Part shown: positions 63,923 through 64,000 of the stretch, one piece after another
Numbering within the stretch: position 1 is the stretch's first letter
How the letters are laid out: every line of letters begins with the position of its first letter
NCBI RefSeq assembly: GCF_902806685.2
Contig: NC_048542.1
Coordinates: 1,410,533-1,474,532, forward strand
DNA: 64,000 nucleotides
Source: Maniola hyperantus
Taxonomy: Eukaryota > Arthropoda > Insecta > Lepidoptera > Nymphalidae
Reading direction: 5' to 3'
Program-made: the position numbers and the translations under genes
Notes under the pieces: model-generated
What the model was told of the DNA's origin: nothing
Databases searched by the model: none
The model's input: the letters and a program-made list of their open reading frames with translations, nothing else

Positions 63923-64000
63923 AACTAGCTTATGCCCGCGACTTCGTCCACATGGACTACACAAATCCGAAACCCCTATTTTACCCCCTTATAGTATATG
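63923..64000 (+). repeat. Interspersed repeat A, cut by window edge
   Basis: Starts 'CTAGCTTATGCCCGCGACTT' and continues to the end of the window. Confidence 0.7.

Overview
The window is a stretch of an AT-rich insect nuclear genome, almost certainly from a moth or butterfly (Lepidoptera). Genes are split by spliceosomal introns with GT..AG ends. Most non-coding sequence consists of short interspersed repeats, many beginning with an 'ACTTCGTCCGCGTGG' block typical of lepidopteran genomes, plus tRNA-derived SINEs, MITEs and 5'-truncated non-LTR retrotransposons. The species cannot be named from the sequence. I see no rRNA gene, stand-alone tRNA gene or CRISPR array.

Layout. 1-7.2 kb: repeats and an orphan first coding exon on the minus strand (5081-5137) whose gene runs out of view. 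7.2-8.1 kb: intronless KEOPS kinase TP53RK/Bud32 (+). 8.6-13.5 kb: mitochondrial ribosomal protein L39 (+, 8 exon positions), whose sixth exon is present as five tandem 135-bp copies. 14.8-19.3 kb: WDR70 (-, 5 exons). 21.1-40.5 kb: a 15-exon gene (+) for a 26/29-kDa-type cysteine protease of the papain family, with introns inflated by nested transposons. 43-45.1 kb: two unrecognised minus-strand genes for short, apparently secreted proteins. 45.1-64 kb: no supported host gene; almost everything recognisable is repeat.

The genes do not form one pathway. TP53RK (tRNA t6A modification), MRPL39 (mitochondrial translation) and WDR70 (nuclear WD40 protein) are housekeeping genes; the protease is a lysosomal/secretory enzyme. 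TP53RK and MRPL39 are tandem neighbours 0.66 kb apart. WDR70 and the protease are divergent, separated by 1.75 kb that holds a MITE and a truncated retrotransposon.

The most interesting signal is the MRPL39 exon array at 11201-11854. Five exon copies are separated by 21-nt spacers that carry both a donor and an acceptor but are far too short to be introns. Every copy and spacer is in frame, so the locus could encode a 45-residue protein repeat or choose among splice-site combinations. Also notable: a three-layer transposon nest with readable target duplications (27.5-28.6 kb), three hAT-type MITEs with perfect 8-bp duplications, a foldback element carrying an RNase H fragment, a perfect 35-bp palindrome inside a SINE, decayed copies of the last protease exon, and a splice acceptor apparently donated by a repeat.
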